Made by a program: the position numbers and the translations under genes
Assembly (NCBI RefSeq): GCF_009928415.1
Contig: NZ_JAABNN010000002.1
Location: 186,001-250,000 of the forward strand
Reading direction: 5' to 3'
Length of the DNA: 64,000 nucleotides
DNA from: Bacillus sp. USDA818B3_A
Lineage (GTDB): Bacteria; Bacillota; Bacilli; Bacillales; Cytobacillaceae
The notes under the pieces: model-generated
Seen by the model: only the letters and a program-made list of their open reading frames with translations
Told to the model about the DNA's origin: nothing
Databases searched by the model: none
Part shown: piece by piece, positions 37,655-46,733 of the stretch
How positions within the stretch are numbered: position 1 is the first letter of the stretch
Layout: each line of letters begins with the position of its first letter

Positions 37655-39289
37655 TCACAGTTTTATAACCTTATGCAAACCGTCGAATTCAAAATGACCT
37701 GTCATTAGATGATTGATAAAATTCTGGCCATATTGGTTTAAATAATAGAAGATATTCCATACCCGCTCCTGAGGGAATCCATCAGGACGCAGGGCAAGGT
37801 CAACCCTTGCGTATTTTTGTAAGAGGGTATCGTGTCTTAATTTCACTGCTTCCTCTAATTTCGATTGCATAAAACCAATTTCTTTTAACAAGTAATTTTC
37901 ATTTTTCTTAAGCATCGGTAAGAGACCGCGGCTCAAGCGCTCTGTTTTGGCTTCAAGTAATTTATACTGCGCTGAGACGAGATCAACTGTACTTGCAAAT
38001 AACTGCTCTAGTTCATGATCTTTGATAGCTTCTAAAAATCTTTCCTGCTCTCTTGCTGTTCCATTGCTTAACACATCGCCCAGCTCTAAATTCAACTCAG
38101 TAAGATCTGTTTCTACAGAACGATCTAAGAAAGTTATATTCAGCCGGGGGACGATTGGCGGCATTTTAATTTGAAAATGTTCAAACACCAGTTTAAGCTC
38201 TGCCCAGTAAGCAATTTCACCCGGTCCTGCAATAAAGGCGATGGTTGGAAACAGCCATTCTTGCATGAGAGGACGAGTGACGACATTATTGCTTAATACC
38301 TCAGGATTTTCATCGGCTAATGATAGTAGTTCCTCTTTAGTAAAAGAAATCGCTCCACTTTTCCCCACAAAGCAATCGTTTTCACGATCGAACTCCAGCA
38401 GAAGTCTCTCATTTAATCTTTGGTCATAGTAAAAAAGATTGACCGCTCTATCAGAGGCATCGATTGCTTGTGCGAATCCTTTCTTTTCGATTTGCTTTTG
38501 CTGTTCTAATAAAGAGAAAGTAATCACATCGTGATGTTCAATTTGCTGTTTGAAAAACCCTTTTTGGAGCTGACGAAACTCCTTATTACCAGAATCCACT
38601 ATTAGTAGTCCATAATCTTTAAACAGCTCCATGACAATGTTCGCAAAAAAATCAACAAAAGTGGCTGATTTCGAAATTTGTCCTGCTGCAAATGCTAATA
38701 GTGTATTGGTATGTTCTGTTTCACCGAAATTTTTAATTAAATTCTCAGTCCAGGTTAGACAAATATCTTTATTCAGCCCAATATCAGACACCATTTTCTT
38801 TTGGAGAACTTTTTCAGGATAAATCCATTTATCTACATTCTGCTTGTTTTGGACAAACACATGATTGACCTCTTGATAGTCATGATCTTCTCCAGCGATC
38901 CAAAAAACGGGAATCACAGGAACTCCCAGCAGTCGTTCTTTTTGTTCGGCCAGCTTTATTATTGAGATAATCTTATGTATGGAATAGAGTGGTCCGGTAA
39001 GTATCCCTGCTTGTTGACCGCCAATTACAACTAGACTATCAGCTTGTTTTAATTTTTCTATTGATTTCTTTACAGCTTCTGAAGTGGGAAACCTCTCCAT
39101 AAAGCTCTCTATATGCCGAGCTACCTCTTCTCTTGGAATTGATCGATCATTCAACTCAGACACCCTTTTTAAATCGTCTTGCAAGTCATTATAACGATAA
39201 TGAAAAAAAGGCTGGATCAGATCAGATTGTTCCAAGTAATTTGATGCAAACCGGTTGGTTGCAGGCAAAGAGAGATTTAAAATCTCCAT
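37655..39289 (-). CDS. bshC: Putative cysteine ligase BshC (bacillithiol synthesis)
   Basis: A 544-residue protein of the BshC (YllA) family, believed to add cysteine to GlcN-malate in the last step of bacillithiol synthesis. A Rossmann-like core carries VVIGGQQAGILTGPLYSIHK near residue 88 and VFWIAGEDHDYQEVNHVF near residue 135; a long coiled coil lies near residues 385-465. The family lies next to mraZ (yllA-yllB) in B. subtilis, matching here. Its presence implies a bacillithiol-based thiol redox system. The start ATG 39289 follows AAGGAAG. Confidence 0.93.
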   Translation of the reverse strand: MEILNLSLPATNRFASNYLEQSDLIQPFFHYRYNDLQDDLKRVSELNDRSIPREEVARHIESFMERFPTSEAVKKSIEKLKQADSLVVIGGQQAGILTGPLYSIHKIISIIKLAEQKERLLGVPVIPVFWIAGEDHDYQEVNHVFVQNKQNVDKWIYPEKVLQKKMVSDIGLNKDICLTWTENLIKNFGETEHTNTLLAFAAGQISKSATFVDFFANIVMELFKDYGLLIVDSGNKEFRQLQKGFFKQQIEHHDVITFSLLEQQKQIEKKGFAQAIDASDRAVNLFYYDQRLNERLLLEFDRENDCFVGKSGAISFTKEELLSLADENPEVLSNNVVTRPLMQEWLFPTIAFIAGPGEIAYWAELKLVFEHFQIKMPPIVPRLNITFLDRSVETDLTELNLELGDVLSNGTAREQERFLEAIKDHELEQLFASTVDLVSAQYKLLEAKTERLSRGLLPMLKKNENYLLKEIGFMQSKLEEAVKLRHDTLLQKYARVDLALRPDGFPQERVWNIFYYLNQYGQNFINHLMTGHFEFDGLHKVIKL

Positions 39290-39375
39290 TCATGTACTTC
39301 CTTTCTGTAACCGTGATTCATTCTCTAAAGAGTATAACATTATCTACTCCATTTAAAGAAAACTTTTGCTCTAAA

Positions 39376-39771
39376 TTAGGATGAAAAACTAAACGTGATC
39401 GCGCGTGAAACTAAACCATAAAGGGTAAGTAGAAAATAGGCGAAAAAGAATAATATAAAATTAAACCGCCAGTAGCCTTTCCAAACCCGTTTTACGATGA
39501 TTTCCTGCTTCACCTTCCAATGAACGAAAACAAATACCATTGCTATCATAAGCATTACTAGTATTATTAACCAAAAAAAGGATTTTTCCCATAAAGTAAT
39601 GATTAAAAAATGAACGGATATGATATATAAAATAGTTGTATAATCAAGAGCCCTATGGAGTGCTTTTTTTGTAGTTTTTAAGGTTATCTTTATAACTGTA
39701 AAAACAAGAATGGTCCCTAAAATGGGGATCGCAAAAAAGATGGTTAAAACAGATGAAAAAATAGTACTCAC
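39376..39771 (-). CDS. DUF3397-type membrane protein
   Basis: A 131-residue protein with four evident membrane segments (about residues 8-25, 42-62, 65-85, 105-125) separated by basic loops. Size, topology and position between panE and bshC suggest the DUF3397 family of Bacillaceae; no function is known. It starts at a GTG (39771) that overlaps the panE stop by 4 bp (GTGA), with GGGGAGG 8 bp upstream, so it is translated with panE. Confidence 0.75.
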   Translation of the reverse strand: MSTIFSSVLTIFFAIPILGTILVFTVIKITLKTTKKALHRALDYTTILYIISVHFLIITLWEKSFFWLIILVMLMIAMVFVFVHWKVKQEIIVKRVWKGYWRFNFILFFFAYFLLTLYGLVSRAITFSFSS

Positions 39772-40670
39772 TCTAGGACCTCCCCTTGTTTCTCTTTCCC
39801 TTTAATCAGATAAAAAAGCGTTTCAAATGGAGAAGATTTCTTTCCTTGGCTTTCGGCTTTATCGAGTATATATCCTACGATAGCATCCACTTCTGTAAGA
39901 CGATTACCTTCAAGGTCTTTTAACATGGAGGAACGATTATCAGCGGTTTGTTTACAAATCTTAATCACTTGGCTCCAATTTTCTTGTGGATTTTTGAGAT
40001 TCAAAATGAAAGTAATTTCGCTAAAGAGATTTTGTAATACCTTAAAATAATAAGGATTATCAATAAGTTCTCCATTTTTTACTTGGAGGATGGCTGTTAA
40101 TGGATTAATCAGGGCGTTCGCAATTAACTTTTTTTCCAGCATAGGATAATAATCTTCTTGGTATGTCATCGAAAATACGTTAGAAACAGCTTCCAAAAAC
40201 AATTTTAGCAGCCTGGGATCCCCTCGATATACGGCTGCATTTGTCGTCCCCGCACCATTATGTTTTACAGTGAATGGATTCTGCTTTAAGGCACCGTGCT
40301 CAACTGATCCCACAAACAAATTATGAACCTCTAGTTGTTCGAGCTGTTTTAAATGCCCCATCCCATTTTGTAAAAATAATAGGCTGCTAGGGAGTGGGTC
40401 TAATTGATTTATTCTTTCAATAATCGGGGCAAGCTGATATTGTTTCACCGTAATAATGGCTAAATCCTCTTCCCCCTTCCAATCTGTTATTGGCAGAGCT
40501 TCAACCTTCGAGACCGTTTCACCTGTACCATTAAGCAGGACAATTCCATTTTTATTAATTTCAACTGCCTGTTCCGCAGATCTAGTATAAACGGTAACAT
40601 TAAAACCACGGCTCAGATAGGCTGCGAATAGTAATCCAATCGATCCCGCCCCAATAATACTAATCCTCAT
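39768..40670 (-). CDS. panE: 2-dehydropantoate 2-reductase (ketopantoate reductase)
   Basis: A 300-residue NADPH-dependent reductase making pantoate for coenzyme A. The nucleotide-binding motif GAGSIGLLFAAYL is at residues 7-19; LLFLQNGMGH is near residue 100; the catalytic lysine region MLEKKLIANALINPLTAIL lies near residue 185. B. subtilis carries its equivalent (ylbQ) at this place. It is transcribed away from the acyl-CoA carboxylase genes, whose terminator lies upstream. Confidence 0.92.
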   Translation of the reverse strand: MRISIIGAGSIGLLFAAYLSRGFNVTVYTRSAEQAVEINKNGIVLLNGTGETVSKVEALPITDWKGEEDLAIITVKQYQLAPIIERINQLDPLPSSLLFLQNGMGHLKQLEQLEVHNLFVGSVEHGALKQNPFTVKHNGAGTTNAAVYRGDPRLLKLFLEAVSNVFSMTYQEDYYPMLEKKLIANALINPLTAILQVKNGELIDNPYYFKVLQNLFSEITFILNLKNPQENWSQVIKICKQTADNRSSMLKDLEGNRLTEVDAIVGYILDKAESQGKKSSPFETLFYLIKGKEKQGEVLE

Positions 40671-40758
40671 AAAGTTTACCCCTCTTTTAATCAGAAAAAT
40701 TATGTACCGAACTACTTGCTAATATTCTATCAAATAAAGGTCTCCTGTTAATAGATGC

Positions 40759-40795
40759 AAAAAAACCTTTTCGAGCTTTTCTCGAAAAGGTTTTA
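40759..40795 (-). terminator. Terminator after the acyl-CoA carboxylase operon
   Basis: Minus strand: AAAACCTTTTCGAG-AAAAG-CTCGAAAAGGTTTT then TTT, 5 bp past the carboxyltransferase stop. Confidence 0.92.
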
Positions 40796-40799
40796 GGTA

Positions 40800-42344
40800 T
40801 CAAACAGGATATACAGGATGCTTTCTCTCGCTAAAGGTAATATCTTTTGATTCATAATAAGCGAACCGTTGAATTAGAACTTCTCTTAGTTCAGAAGGAG
40901 CGGCAATTTCATCCACAATAAGCTCTGATGCCAGCTTATAAATATCAATATGTTCTTTATACTCTAAATGCTTTTCTTGTACAAAAGCCACCCTTTCCTT
41001 TGGATCAGCTATTTCATTTATCTTATTGGAATAAACCGCATTGACAGCTGCTTCAGGACCCATTACCGCAATTTGTGCAGTAGGCAGAGCAATACAGCAA
41101 TCTGGTTCAAAAGCCGGACCAGCCATAGCGTAAAGCCCCGCACCATATGCCTTTCTAACGATTACGGAAATCTTTGGAACCGTAGCAGAACTCATTGCCG
41201 CTATGAATTTGGCACCATGGCGGATAATCCCAGCCCGCTCCACTCTTGTACCAATCATAAAGCCAGGGACATCAGCTAAAAACAATAATGGAATATGAAA
41301 AGCATCGCAAAGCTGGATAAATTTAGCTGCCTTATCGGCAGAATCTACAAATAACACGCCACCCTTTATTTTTGGCTGATTAGCAATGATTCCAACCGCT
41401 CTGCCATCGATTCGGGCCAAGCCGGTAATAATCTCTGGAGCAAATAACTTTTTAATTTCGAAAAAACTATTATTATCAACTAATCGTTCGATACATTCAT
41501 ACATATCAAAGGGGGCATTCTGGTTTTCAGGAATAATCTCTTCTAATTCCCGTCCCTCTTTTGCGCTTACACCAGCGATCTGTTTCGTCTTTTCTTTAAA
41601 GCTGGCAGGAAAAAAGCTGATATATTTTTTCGCTGATTCAATGGCTTGTTCTTCGGTAAGGCTAAGGACATCCCCGCAGCCGCTCACCGTACAATGCATC
41701 CGGGCACCGCCCATTTCCTCTAACGTTACCTTTTCGCCAATTACCTTCTCAGCCATTCTTGGAGATCCTAAATACATGGATGCATTTTGATCCACCATAA
41801 TGACAATATCACAAAATGCCGGGATGTAGGCCCCTCCTGCAGCAGAAGGTCCAAATAAAATACATACTTGAGGAATCATACCGGATAATTTTACTTGGTT
41901 ATGAAAAATCCTTCCCGCACCGCGCCGGTTTGGAAACATTTCAATTTGATCAGTGATTCTTGCACCCGCAGAGTCGACGAGATAAAATAATGGAACCTTT
42001 AACTTCTCTGCTGTCTCTTGGATGCGAATAATCTTCTCAACCGTCCGGGCCCCCCAAGAGCCAGCTTTAATTGTCGAGTCATTAGCCATTACACAGACGG
42101 TCTGGCCATTAATCGTGCCAATTGCTGTTACGACACCATCAGCTGGCAGGTCATCAGCTTTAAAGTTAGCAAATTTCCCATCCTCTTCATACTTACCATC
42201 ATCAAATAACAATGATAATCGTTCACGACAAAAAAGCTTTTTCTGCTCCTTCGCCTTTTCATGGTATTTAGGCTGGCCGCCGGCATCAATCTTTCTCCGA
42301 TGATGATTTAATTGATCGACCAACGTATTAATTTTTGTCAACAT
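40800..42344 (-). CDS. Acyl-CoA carboxylase, carboxyltransferase (beta) subunit
   Basis: A 514-residue fused carboxyltransferase of the propionyl-/methylcrotonyl-CoA carboxylase beta type. It contains both crotonase-fold halves: GSWGARTVEKIIRIQE and VDSAGARITDQIEMFPNRRG (N-half, acyl-CoA site), GPSAAGGAYIPAFCD, and VPGFMIGTRVERAGIIRHGAK and YGAGLYAMAGPAFEPD (C-half, biotin site). It moves the carboxyl group from biotin to an acyl-CoA. The substrate cannot be read with confidence; B. subtilis YngE is similar. Last gene of a three-gene operon with a biotinyl carrier and biotin carboxylase. ATG 42344 follows a strong GGGGGGGAG site. Confidence 0.9.
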   Translation of the reverse strand: MLTKINTLVDQLNHHRRKIDAGGQPKYHEKAKEQKKLFCRERLSLLFDDGKYEEDGKFANFKADDLPADGVVTAIGTINGQTVCVMANDSTIKAGSWGARTVEKIIRIQETAEKLKVPLFYLVDSAGARITDQIEMFPNRRGAGRIFHNQVKLSGMIPQVCILFGPSAAGGAYIPAFCDIVIMVDQNASMYLGSPRMAEKVIGEKVTLEEMGGARMHCTVSGCGDVLSLTEEQAIESAKKYISFFPASFKEKTKQIAGVSAKEGRELEEIIPENQNAPFDMYECIERLVDNNSFFEIKKLFAPEIITGLARIDGRAVGIIANQPKIKGGVLFVDSADKAAKFIQLCDAFHIPLLFLADVPGFMIGTRVERAGIIRHGAKFIAAMSSATVPKISVIVRKAYGAGLYAMAGPAFEPDCCIALPTAQIAVMGPEAAVNAVYSNKINEIADPKERVAFVQEKHLEYKEHIDIYKLASELIVDEIAAPSELREVLIQRFAYYESKDITFSERKHPVYPV

Positions 42345-42366
42345 GCTCCCCCCCTTTAAGCAGAAG

Positions 42367-42579
42367 TTATTCCAGTACTAGTAAGACATCCCCTTCATTT
42401 ACGAAGTCCCCGATCTCGACCTTTACAACACGGACGATTCCCTCTGTTCCGCTTTCAATTGGTATTTCCATTTTCATTGATTCCAGCATGATTACTTCCT
42501 GACCTGGATTTACTTGAGCACCTCTAGCTACGAAAACATTCAGGACAGTTCCTGCCATTGAAGCGGTAATTTCTTTCAT
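42367..42579 (-). CDS. Biotinyl (biotin/lipoyl attachment) carrier protein
   Basis: A 70-residue stand-alone biotinyl domain. The biotinylated lysine is in LESMKMEIPI (Lys near position 36), and the fold is completed by PMAGT-like ASMAGTVLNVFV and FVNEGDVLLVLE. It carries carboxybiotin between the biotin carboxylase and the carboxyltransferase encoded either side. It is similar in size and setting to B. subtilis YngHB. ATG 42579; 14 bp after the biotin carboxylase gene. Confidence 0.92.
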   Translation of the reverse strand: MKEITASMAGTVLNVFVARGAQVNPGQEVIMLESMKMEIPIESGTEGIVRVVKVEIGDFVNEGDVLLVLE

Positions 42580-42593
42580 CGAAATTCTCCCCT

Positions 42594-43925
42594 TTATTTA
42601 TTTTTATTTAAAAAATGGGTGGTATAGTCTCCATTTTGAAAGGATTCATTTTCAAGTATGTTTAAGAAAAGCGGTACATTTGTTTTTATACCGTCAATTT
42701 TTACATTTTTAAAGAAGCCTGCTGCAGCCTCTAATGCCTTACCTCTTGATTCACTATAAAAAATGCATTTGGCAATCAACGGGTCATAGAAAGGAGTTAC
42801 CGTTCCCCCTTCCACATAACCAGAATCAACTCTCGCCCCTTCTTTCTCCGGCCACTGGAGTGTAGTAAGTTTTCCCGGGGAAGGCAAAAAGCGGACAGGA
42901 TCCTCTGCATAGAGCCGAAATTCAATAGCATTCCCAGAGGCACTAATTTCCGCTTGCTTTAGAGGCAGTTCTTCACCGCTGGCAACTAGTATTTGCCACT
43001 TCACCAAATCCAGCCCGGTGATCATTTCTGTGACTGGATGCTCGACTTGAAGACGAGTGTTCATTTCCAAGAAGTAAAAATTCTCATCTTGGTCGACAAT
43101 AAATTCTATCGTTCCTGCGTTTGTATATTGAACAGCGCGGGCTGCCTTAATCGCTGTTGCAAACATTTTTTTTCGTACGTTGTCGCTAAGAAATGGGGAA
43201 GGAGATTCTTCAACCACCTTTTGGTGTCTTCGTTGGATGGAACAATCCCTCTCAAATAAATGAATAATATTCCCATAATTATCCCCAAACACTTGCACTT
43301 CAATATGCCGGCTATTTGATATATATTTTTCAATAAAGACATCCTCACAGCCAAAATAAGCCATGGCCCTCTTCTTGGTGGTTTCAAAAGATTTAACGAG
43401 CGCTTGCTCATTCTCACAAAGAACCATGCCAATTCCTCCCCCGCCGCCGCTTGCCTTTAGCATGACAGGGAAACCAATCAGTTCTGCTAGATTACATGCT
43501 TCTTCGATGGTCTTTATTCCTTGGCTGCTTCCTGGGACGACTGGGACATTGGCCTTTTCCATGGTTTGGCGTGAAACAATTTTATCCCCCATCAACTCAA
43601 TTGTTTTAGGCTCAGGCCCGATAAAAATGATTCCAGCATTTTTTACCTTTTCTGCAAAAACAGCATTCTCAGAGAGGAATCCATATCCAGGATGTATGGC
43701 ATCCACATTCTCGCTCTTAGCAATGTCTATGATTTTTTCCATTTGAAGATATGACTTACTAACATGCGGTTCCCCCACGCAAAAAGCCTTCGTTGCTGAT
43801 TTTACAAAGGGCATATCCTTATCGGCTTCGGAATAAATGGCAATGGTTTCAATTCCCATCATTGAACAGGTTTTAATAATTCTAAGGGCAATTTCGCCTC
43901 GATTAGCAATTAAAATTTTTTGCAC
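42594..43925 (-). CDS. Biotin carboxylase subunit of an acyl-CoA carboxylase
   Basis: A 443-residue ATP-grasp biotin carboxylase: N-terminal KILIANRGEIALRII, ATP-binding glycine loop KASGGGGGIGM near residue 160, RDCSIQRRHQKVVEE near residue 230 and catalytic EMNTRLQVEHPVTE near residue 290. It carboxylates biotin on the adjacent carrier protein using bicarbonate and ATP. No biotinyl domain is fused to its C-terminus, consistent with the separate carrier gene. Starts at a GTG (43925) with TAGGAAAGGGGTAGGAAA upstream. This set is probably distinct from the housekeeping acetyl-CoA carboxylase, whose genes are not in the window. Confidence 0.9.
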   Translation of the reverse strand: MQKILIANRGEIALRIIKTCSMMGIETIAIYSEADKDMPFVKSATKAFCVGEPHVSKSYLQMEKIIDIAKSENVDAIHPGYGFLSENAVFAEKVKNAGIIFIGPEPKTIELMGDKIVSRQTMEKANVPVVPGSSQGIKTIEEACNLAELIGFPVMLKASGGGGGIGMVLCENEQALVKSFETTKKRAMAYFGCEDVFIEKYISNSRHIEVQVFGDNYGNIIHLFERDCSIQRRHQKVVEESPSPFLSDNVRKKMFATAIKAARAVQYTNAGTIEFIVDQDENFYFLEMNTRLQVEHPVTEMITGLDLVKWQILVASGEELPLKQAEISASGNAIEFRLYAEDPVRFLPSPGKLTTLQWPEKEGARVDSGYVEGGTVTPFYDPLIAKCIFYSESRGKALEAAAGFFKNVKIDGIKTNVPLFLNILENESFQNGDYTTHFLNKNK

Positions 43926-44163
43926 TTTCCTACCCCTTTCCTACCCCATTTGCGCCTTCCATAAAAGTTTCTACAAACCTTAAAGAATTTCCTGCCTTCA
44001 TCTGAAAACGCTTCCGAAACTTATTTGAAGAATTTTTCGTCTATTTGATATATAATGAAAGTAATCGATTTCAGGAGCACTCAAAAATTAATTCTCTTCA
44101 TGTTATTCAAGGGCATATAAATATATACAACAACCTGATCTTAAGATTTTAGGAGGCTGAGAT

Positions 44164-44643
44164 ATGGTGTATAAGGTGGAGAAACTAAAAATAAATTTTA
44201 AAACACTGGAAGAGTTTAAAAAGTTTAAAGAATACGGCCTTCAGGAATTATCAATGCTTGAAGAATTAGAAGCAAATATAGTAGATAACAATAGTGAATC
44301 ACCATTTTATGGGGTCTATTTCGGAGACAAATTAGTAGCAAGAATGAGTTTATATCAAATTGACGCAAAGTTTGACCGTTATTTCTTACCGCCCCAAAAT
44401 TACCTGGAACTTTGGAAACTTGAAGTTCTTCCGGGTTACCAAGGAAAAGGGTTTGGCAAGGCATTGGTTGATTTCGCCAAGAGCTTTGGGCTGCCAATCA
44501 AAACAAATCCAAGAGTACAATCTAGCGGTTTTTTTGAAAAGTTAGGTTTTAGCAATGTAGAATATGAAATGGAACGGGACCGTGGAGAAAATCCACTTGT
44601 CTGGTATCTAGAAGGTGTCGAAGCACAGCATCATGAAAAATAA
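44164..44643 (+). CDS. ylbP: GNAT-family N-acetyltransferase YlbP
   Basis: A 159-residue acetyltransferase of the GNAT superfamily. The acetyl-CoA binding motif is LWKLEVLPGYQGKGFGKALVDFAK near residues 80-103 (V-x-Q-x-x-G-x-G pattern), with a final SSGFFEKLGFSNV strand. The substrate is unknown. ATG 44164 follows TTAGGAGG at 8 bp. Position between panE (ylbQ) and gerR (ylbO) fits B. subtilis ylbP, though the acyl-CoA carboxylase genes intervene. It is transcribed divergently from the carboxylase operon; the 238-bp gap presumably holds both promoters. Confidence 0.87.
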   Translation: MVYKVEKLKINFKTLEEFKKFKEYGLQELSMLEELEANIVDNNSESPFYGVYFGDKLVARMSLYQIDAKFDRYFLPPQNYLELWKLEVLPGYQGKGFGKALVDFAKSFGLPIKTNPRVQSSGFFEKLGFSNVEYEMERDRGENPLVWYLEGVEAQHHEK

Positions 44644-44661
44644 ATAACCATATAAATAACT

Positions 44662-44687
44662 AAAGCGGACGTTTAGTCCGCTTTTTT
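44662..44687. terminator. Bidirectional terminator between ylbP and gerR
   Basis: AAAGCGGAC-gttta-GTCCGCTTTTTT lies between the convergent ends of ylbP (plus) and gerR (minus). The poly-T is stronger on the plus strand. Confidence 0.88.
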
Positions 44688-45317
44688 CTATTTCTCCACT
44701 CTCTCAAGATTCCCATTTTTGTCCATCTGGAATTTCACTTTTTGCTGACGATCTTCATCTTGCAGGACCACCATTTTTCGGGCTCTTTCCATAATCTCAA
44801 TTAATGACCGGTAATCTTCTTCGATCGCCTTGAGGTTTTTTGACAATCTTTCATTTTCTGCAGCCAAGTAGTAAGTTTTCTTTTCTAATTCTTTTATTTT
44901 ATCAACTGATTTTTTTCTCTCTGTTTCAAATCCTGAAGAGGCTTCTGCTTGTTTATAAAGATCCTCTAAAAAGTGAATCACAGCCGGGAAGGTAACTTTA
45001 CTTGGTTTCTCCACATTAACAGCGGATTGAACAATTTCAACTTCCACAGGCTCAATTTGGTTTTCTTCCAAAACAGGAACATCTTGTCTTTTTATTTCTT
45101 TACGTTGCTTCTTCGCAAGTTCAATTCCTGTTTTATATTGTTTTCTCACATATGAATTCCAACGGAACCCACATGCTGCTGAGGTTCGCGATAATTGTTT
45201 GCCAACTTCCTCAAATGCCTGCAGCTGCGTGCCGCCTTCACGGATATGCCTTAAAACCACTTCAGCAAGCAACAAATCCTCATCCTGGGACCATGCATCT
45301 TGTCGAGTTGGTGACAT
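44688..45317 (-). CDS. gerR: RsfA/GerR-family sporulation transcription regulator
   Basis: A 209-residue protein with an N-terminal Myb/SANT-like DNA-binding domain (AWSQDEDLLLAEVVLRHIR and CGFRWNSYVRKQY, residues about 8-60), a charged linker, and a C-terminal coiled coil (about residues 140-195). This is the RsfA family; its position as ylbO matches B. subtilis GerR, a sigma-E-controlled regulator of spore coat genes. ATG 45317 follows TAGGAGG at 9 bp. A sigma-E-like CATATGTAT lies in the upstream region, but the -35 is not convincing. Paralogous RsfA proteins exist, so the symbol relies on synteny. Confidence 0.85.
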   Translation of the reverse strand: MSPTRQDAWSQDEDLLLAEVVLRHIREGGTQLQAFEEVGKQLSRTSAACGFRWNSYVRKQYKTGIELAKKQRKEIKRQDVPVLEENQIEPVEVEIVQSAVNVEKPSKVTFPAVIHFLEDLYKQAEASSGFETERKKSVDKIKELEKKTYYLAAENERLSKNLKAIEEDYRSLIEIMERARKMVVLQDEDRQQKVKFQMDKNGNLERVEK

Positions 45318-45439
45318 TTGTTCATCCCTCCTAGTGTTTTTATATACATATGCATCTACTAGAAAAGATAGACTTAATCGGAAGTTGTCTTTTAATCTTT
45401 ATACAATGTTTTTTATTGATAGGCTGTGTTGAACTGGGA

Positions 45440-45573
45440 TGTTGACTTCCGTTCCAGGCGGCTTCGCTTTCCGCGGGCGTGCCGGGGAGCATCCTCGGCC
45501 CTTAAACGCCTGCGGGGTCTCCCCTGCCCCGTACTCCCGCAGGAGTCTTCGCCGCCTTCCACTCCAATCAACA
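45440..45573 (-). repeat. 134-bp GC-rich palindromic element, copy 1
   Basis: Lies in the 364-bp gap between gerR and rpmF. On the minus strand it starts TGTTGATTGGAGTGGAAGG and ends GGAAGTCAACA. Copy 2 is at 55921-56054 in the opposite orientation, with the same length and about 11 differences by eye (about 92% identity). GC is much higher than in the surroundings, and CTCCTGCGGGAGTAC and similar inner palindromes could form hairpins. The rest of the gap holds the gerR promoter region and the rpmF terminator. No ORF in it looks genuine. Confidence 0.85.
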
Positions 45574-45634
45574 TCGTTACAAAATCAGCAATGATTGCTC
45601 CCTATCTTTAAACTTTTTAATAGCAAAAACGACA

Positions 45635-45669
45635 AAAGCACAAGGGCGTATAGCTCCTTGTGCTTTTTA
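45635..45669 (-). terminator. Terminator after rpmF
   Basis: Minus strand: AAAAGCACAAGG-agctatacgc-CCTTGTGCTTTT with TGTCGTTTTTGC beyond, 12 bp past the rpmF stop. Confidence 0.88.
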
Positions 45670-45681
45670 TCCTAACGGAAA

Positions 45682-45855
45682 TTAGTCGTTAACAACGTCT
45701 TTTCCTTTGTATGTTCCGCAAGCTTTACATACGCGGTGTGCAAGTTTCATTTCACCACAGTTTGGGCAACTTACCATACCAGGTACGTTTAATTTAAAAT
45801 GTGTACGACGTTTTCTTTTTGCAGTTTTAGAAGTTCTTCTAAAAGGTACAGCCAT
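45682..45855 (-). CDS. rpmF: 50S ribosomal protein L32
   Basis: A 57-residue ribosomal protein: basic N-terminus [19 protein letters not shown] followed by a zinc ribbon CPNCGE...CKACGTYKG. All four cysteines are kept, so this is the zinc-binding form. The open frame runs 43 codons further upstream, but ATG 45855 has AAGGAGGTGGG 5-6 bp upstream and gives the standard protein. It follows ylbN by 85 bp, the usual yceD-rpmF pair in bacteria. Confidence 0.97.
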   Translation of the reverse strand: MAVPFRRTSKTAKRKRRTHFKLNVPGMVSCPNCGEMKLAHRVCKACGTYKGKDVVND

Positions 45856-45940
45856 TCTTCCCACCTCCTTAAAGAGTATTAAGAAAGTAATGAAGGCCAG
45901 GAATGCTGGTTCTTCACTTTGCTTCTTAGATTTTTGCCGA

Positions 45941-46468
45941 TTATGATTCGGAAGAAGAATTGTTTTCGTCAAAAAACTTTGCAAGACCTGCTAGTCGCGG
46001 ATCAATCTTTTTTGATTGGTCTTCTTCAGAAACAACTTCCCAATCCTTTCCAGATTGAGGGGCTCCTTCATCCGACACGACATCCTCGCAAAATACTTGC
46101 ATTGGAACCTCAAGTAAAAGAATTTCACGTATGATTGGCATAACATCAATCACGTCACCTTTTACCTGATGTGTCTCCTCTTCAGTTTCATAGACTGATC
46201 CTTGTAAGAGGAAAGTTTCAGTTGTGTCGACATTAATTGGAAGTTTTACATCCACTAAAGTACGAGAACAAGGAAGAATTAAATGACCTTCAATTTTTAT
46301 ATGAAACGTCACTTTCGTTGAATCGATATCTCCCCGACCAGTAATATGCATCGGAGAAACCTCTCGAATGGTGGGATCAACTTGTTTGATCTCGTCCACA
46401 CGAATGATCTCATCAATGATAAAATCCTTGTTTCGATATTTTTGTAATTGATTTAATGTCCATTTCAA
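45941..46468 (-). CDS. ylbN: YceD/DUF177-family protein YlbN
   Basis: A 175-residue member of DUF177 (YceD), a protein encoded with rpmF across bacteria and linked to 23S rRNA accumulation in plants and bacteria. Conserved features are [11 protein letters not shown] near residue 40, the single-cysteine [13 protein letters not shown] in the middle and an acidic C-terminus with [14 protein letters not shown] 46468 ([10 protein letters not shown]) is preferred because GGGGTG lies 6 bp upstream and family members begin MKW; a GTG at 46477 sits on that ribosome site. Confidence 0.88.
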   Translation of the reverse strand: MKWTLNQLQKYRNKDFIIDEIIRVDEIKQVDPTIREVSPMHITGRGDIDSTKVTFHIKIEGHLILPCSRTLVDVKLPINVDTTETFLLQGSVYETEEETHQVKGDVIDVMPIIREILLLEVPMQVFCEDVVSDEGAPQSGKDWEVVSEEDQSKKIDPRLAGLAKFFDENNSSSES

Positions 46469-46651
46469 TTGAATCACCCCAAGGCAACAAAGGTAATTAT
46501 AGCCTTCGATAATATTTTTGTCAATGTTTTTTCTTTACACCTAAAAGGTGATTAGGATACAAAAAGTAATTGACCGTAAAAAGGTTTCCAGTATTAGTGT
46601 ATCCAGTTGTATTCTTTACAAACATCTACAACATCTTATCATAATATCTGA

Positions 46652-46678
46652 TTGGTTTCCTTAAAATTTTGCTATAAT
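46652..46678 (+). promoter_or_regulatory. Probable sigma-A promoter of tmcAL
   Basis: Extended -10 TGCTATAAT (hexamer TATAAT 46673-46678) with a poor -35 TTGGTT (46652-46657, 15-bp spacer), 55 bp before the start codon. The -10 is good and the -35 weak. Confidence 0.6.
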
Positions 46679-46733
46679 GTTAAAAAAAAATAATTTCCTA
46701 ATATAACGGATCAATTTATCGAAGGAGAATGAT

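Noticed and set aside
43106..43432. 108-aa open frame inside the biotin carboxylase gene, same strand, other frame
   Set aside because: The in-frame biotin carboxylase motifs cover the region; no independent start signals.
45426..45611. 61-aa open frame through copy 1 of the element
   Set aside because: Same reason: repeat-derived sequence without initiation signals or conservation with copy 2.
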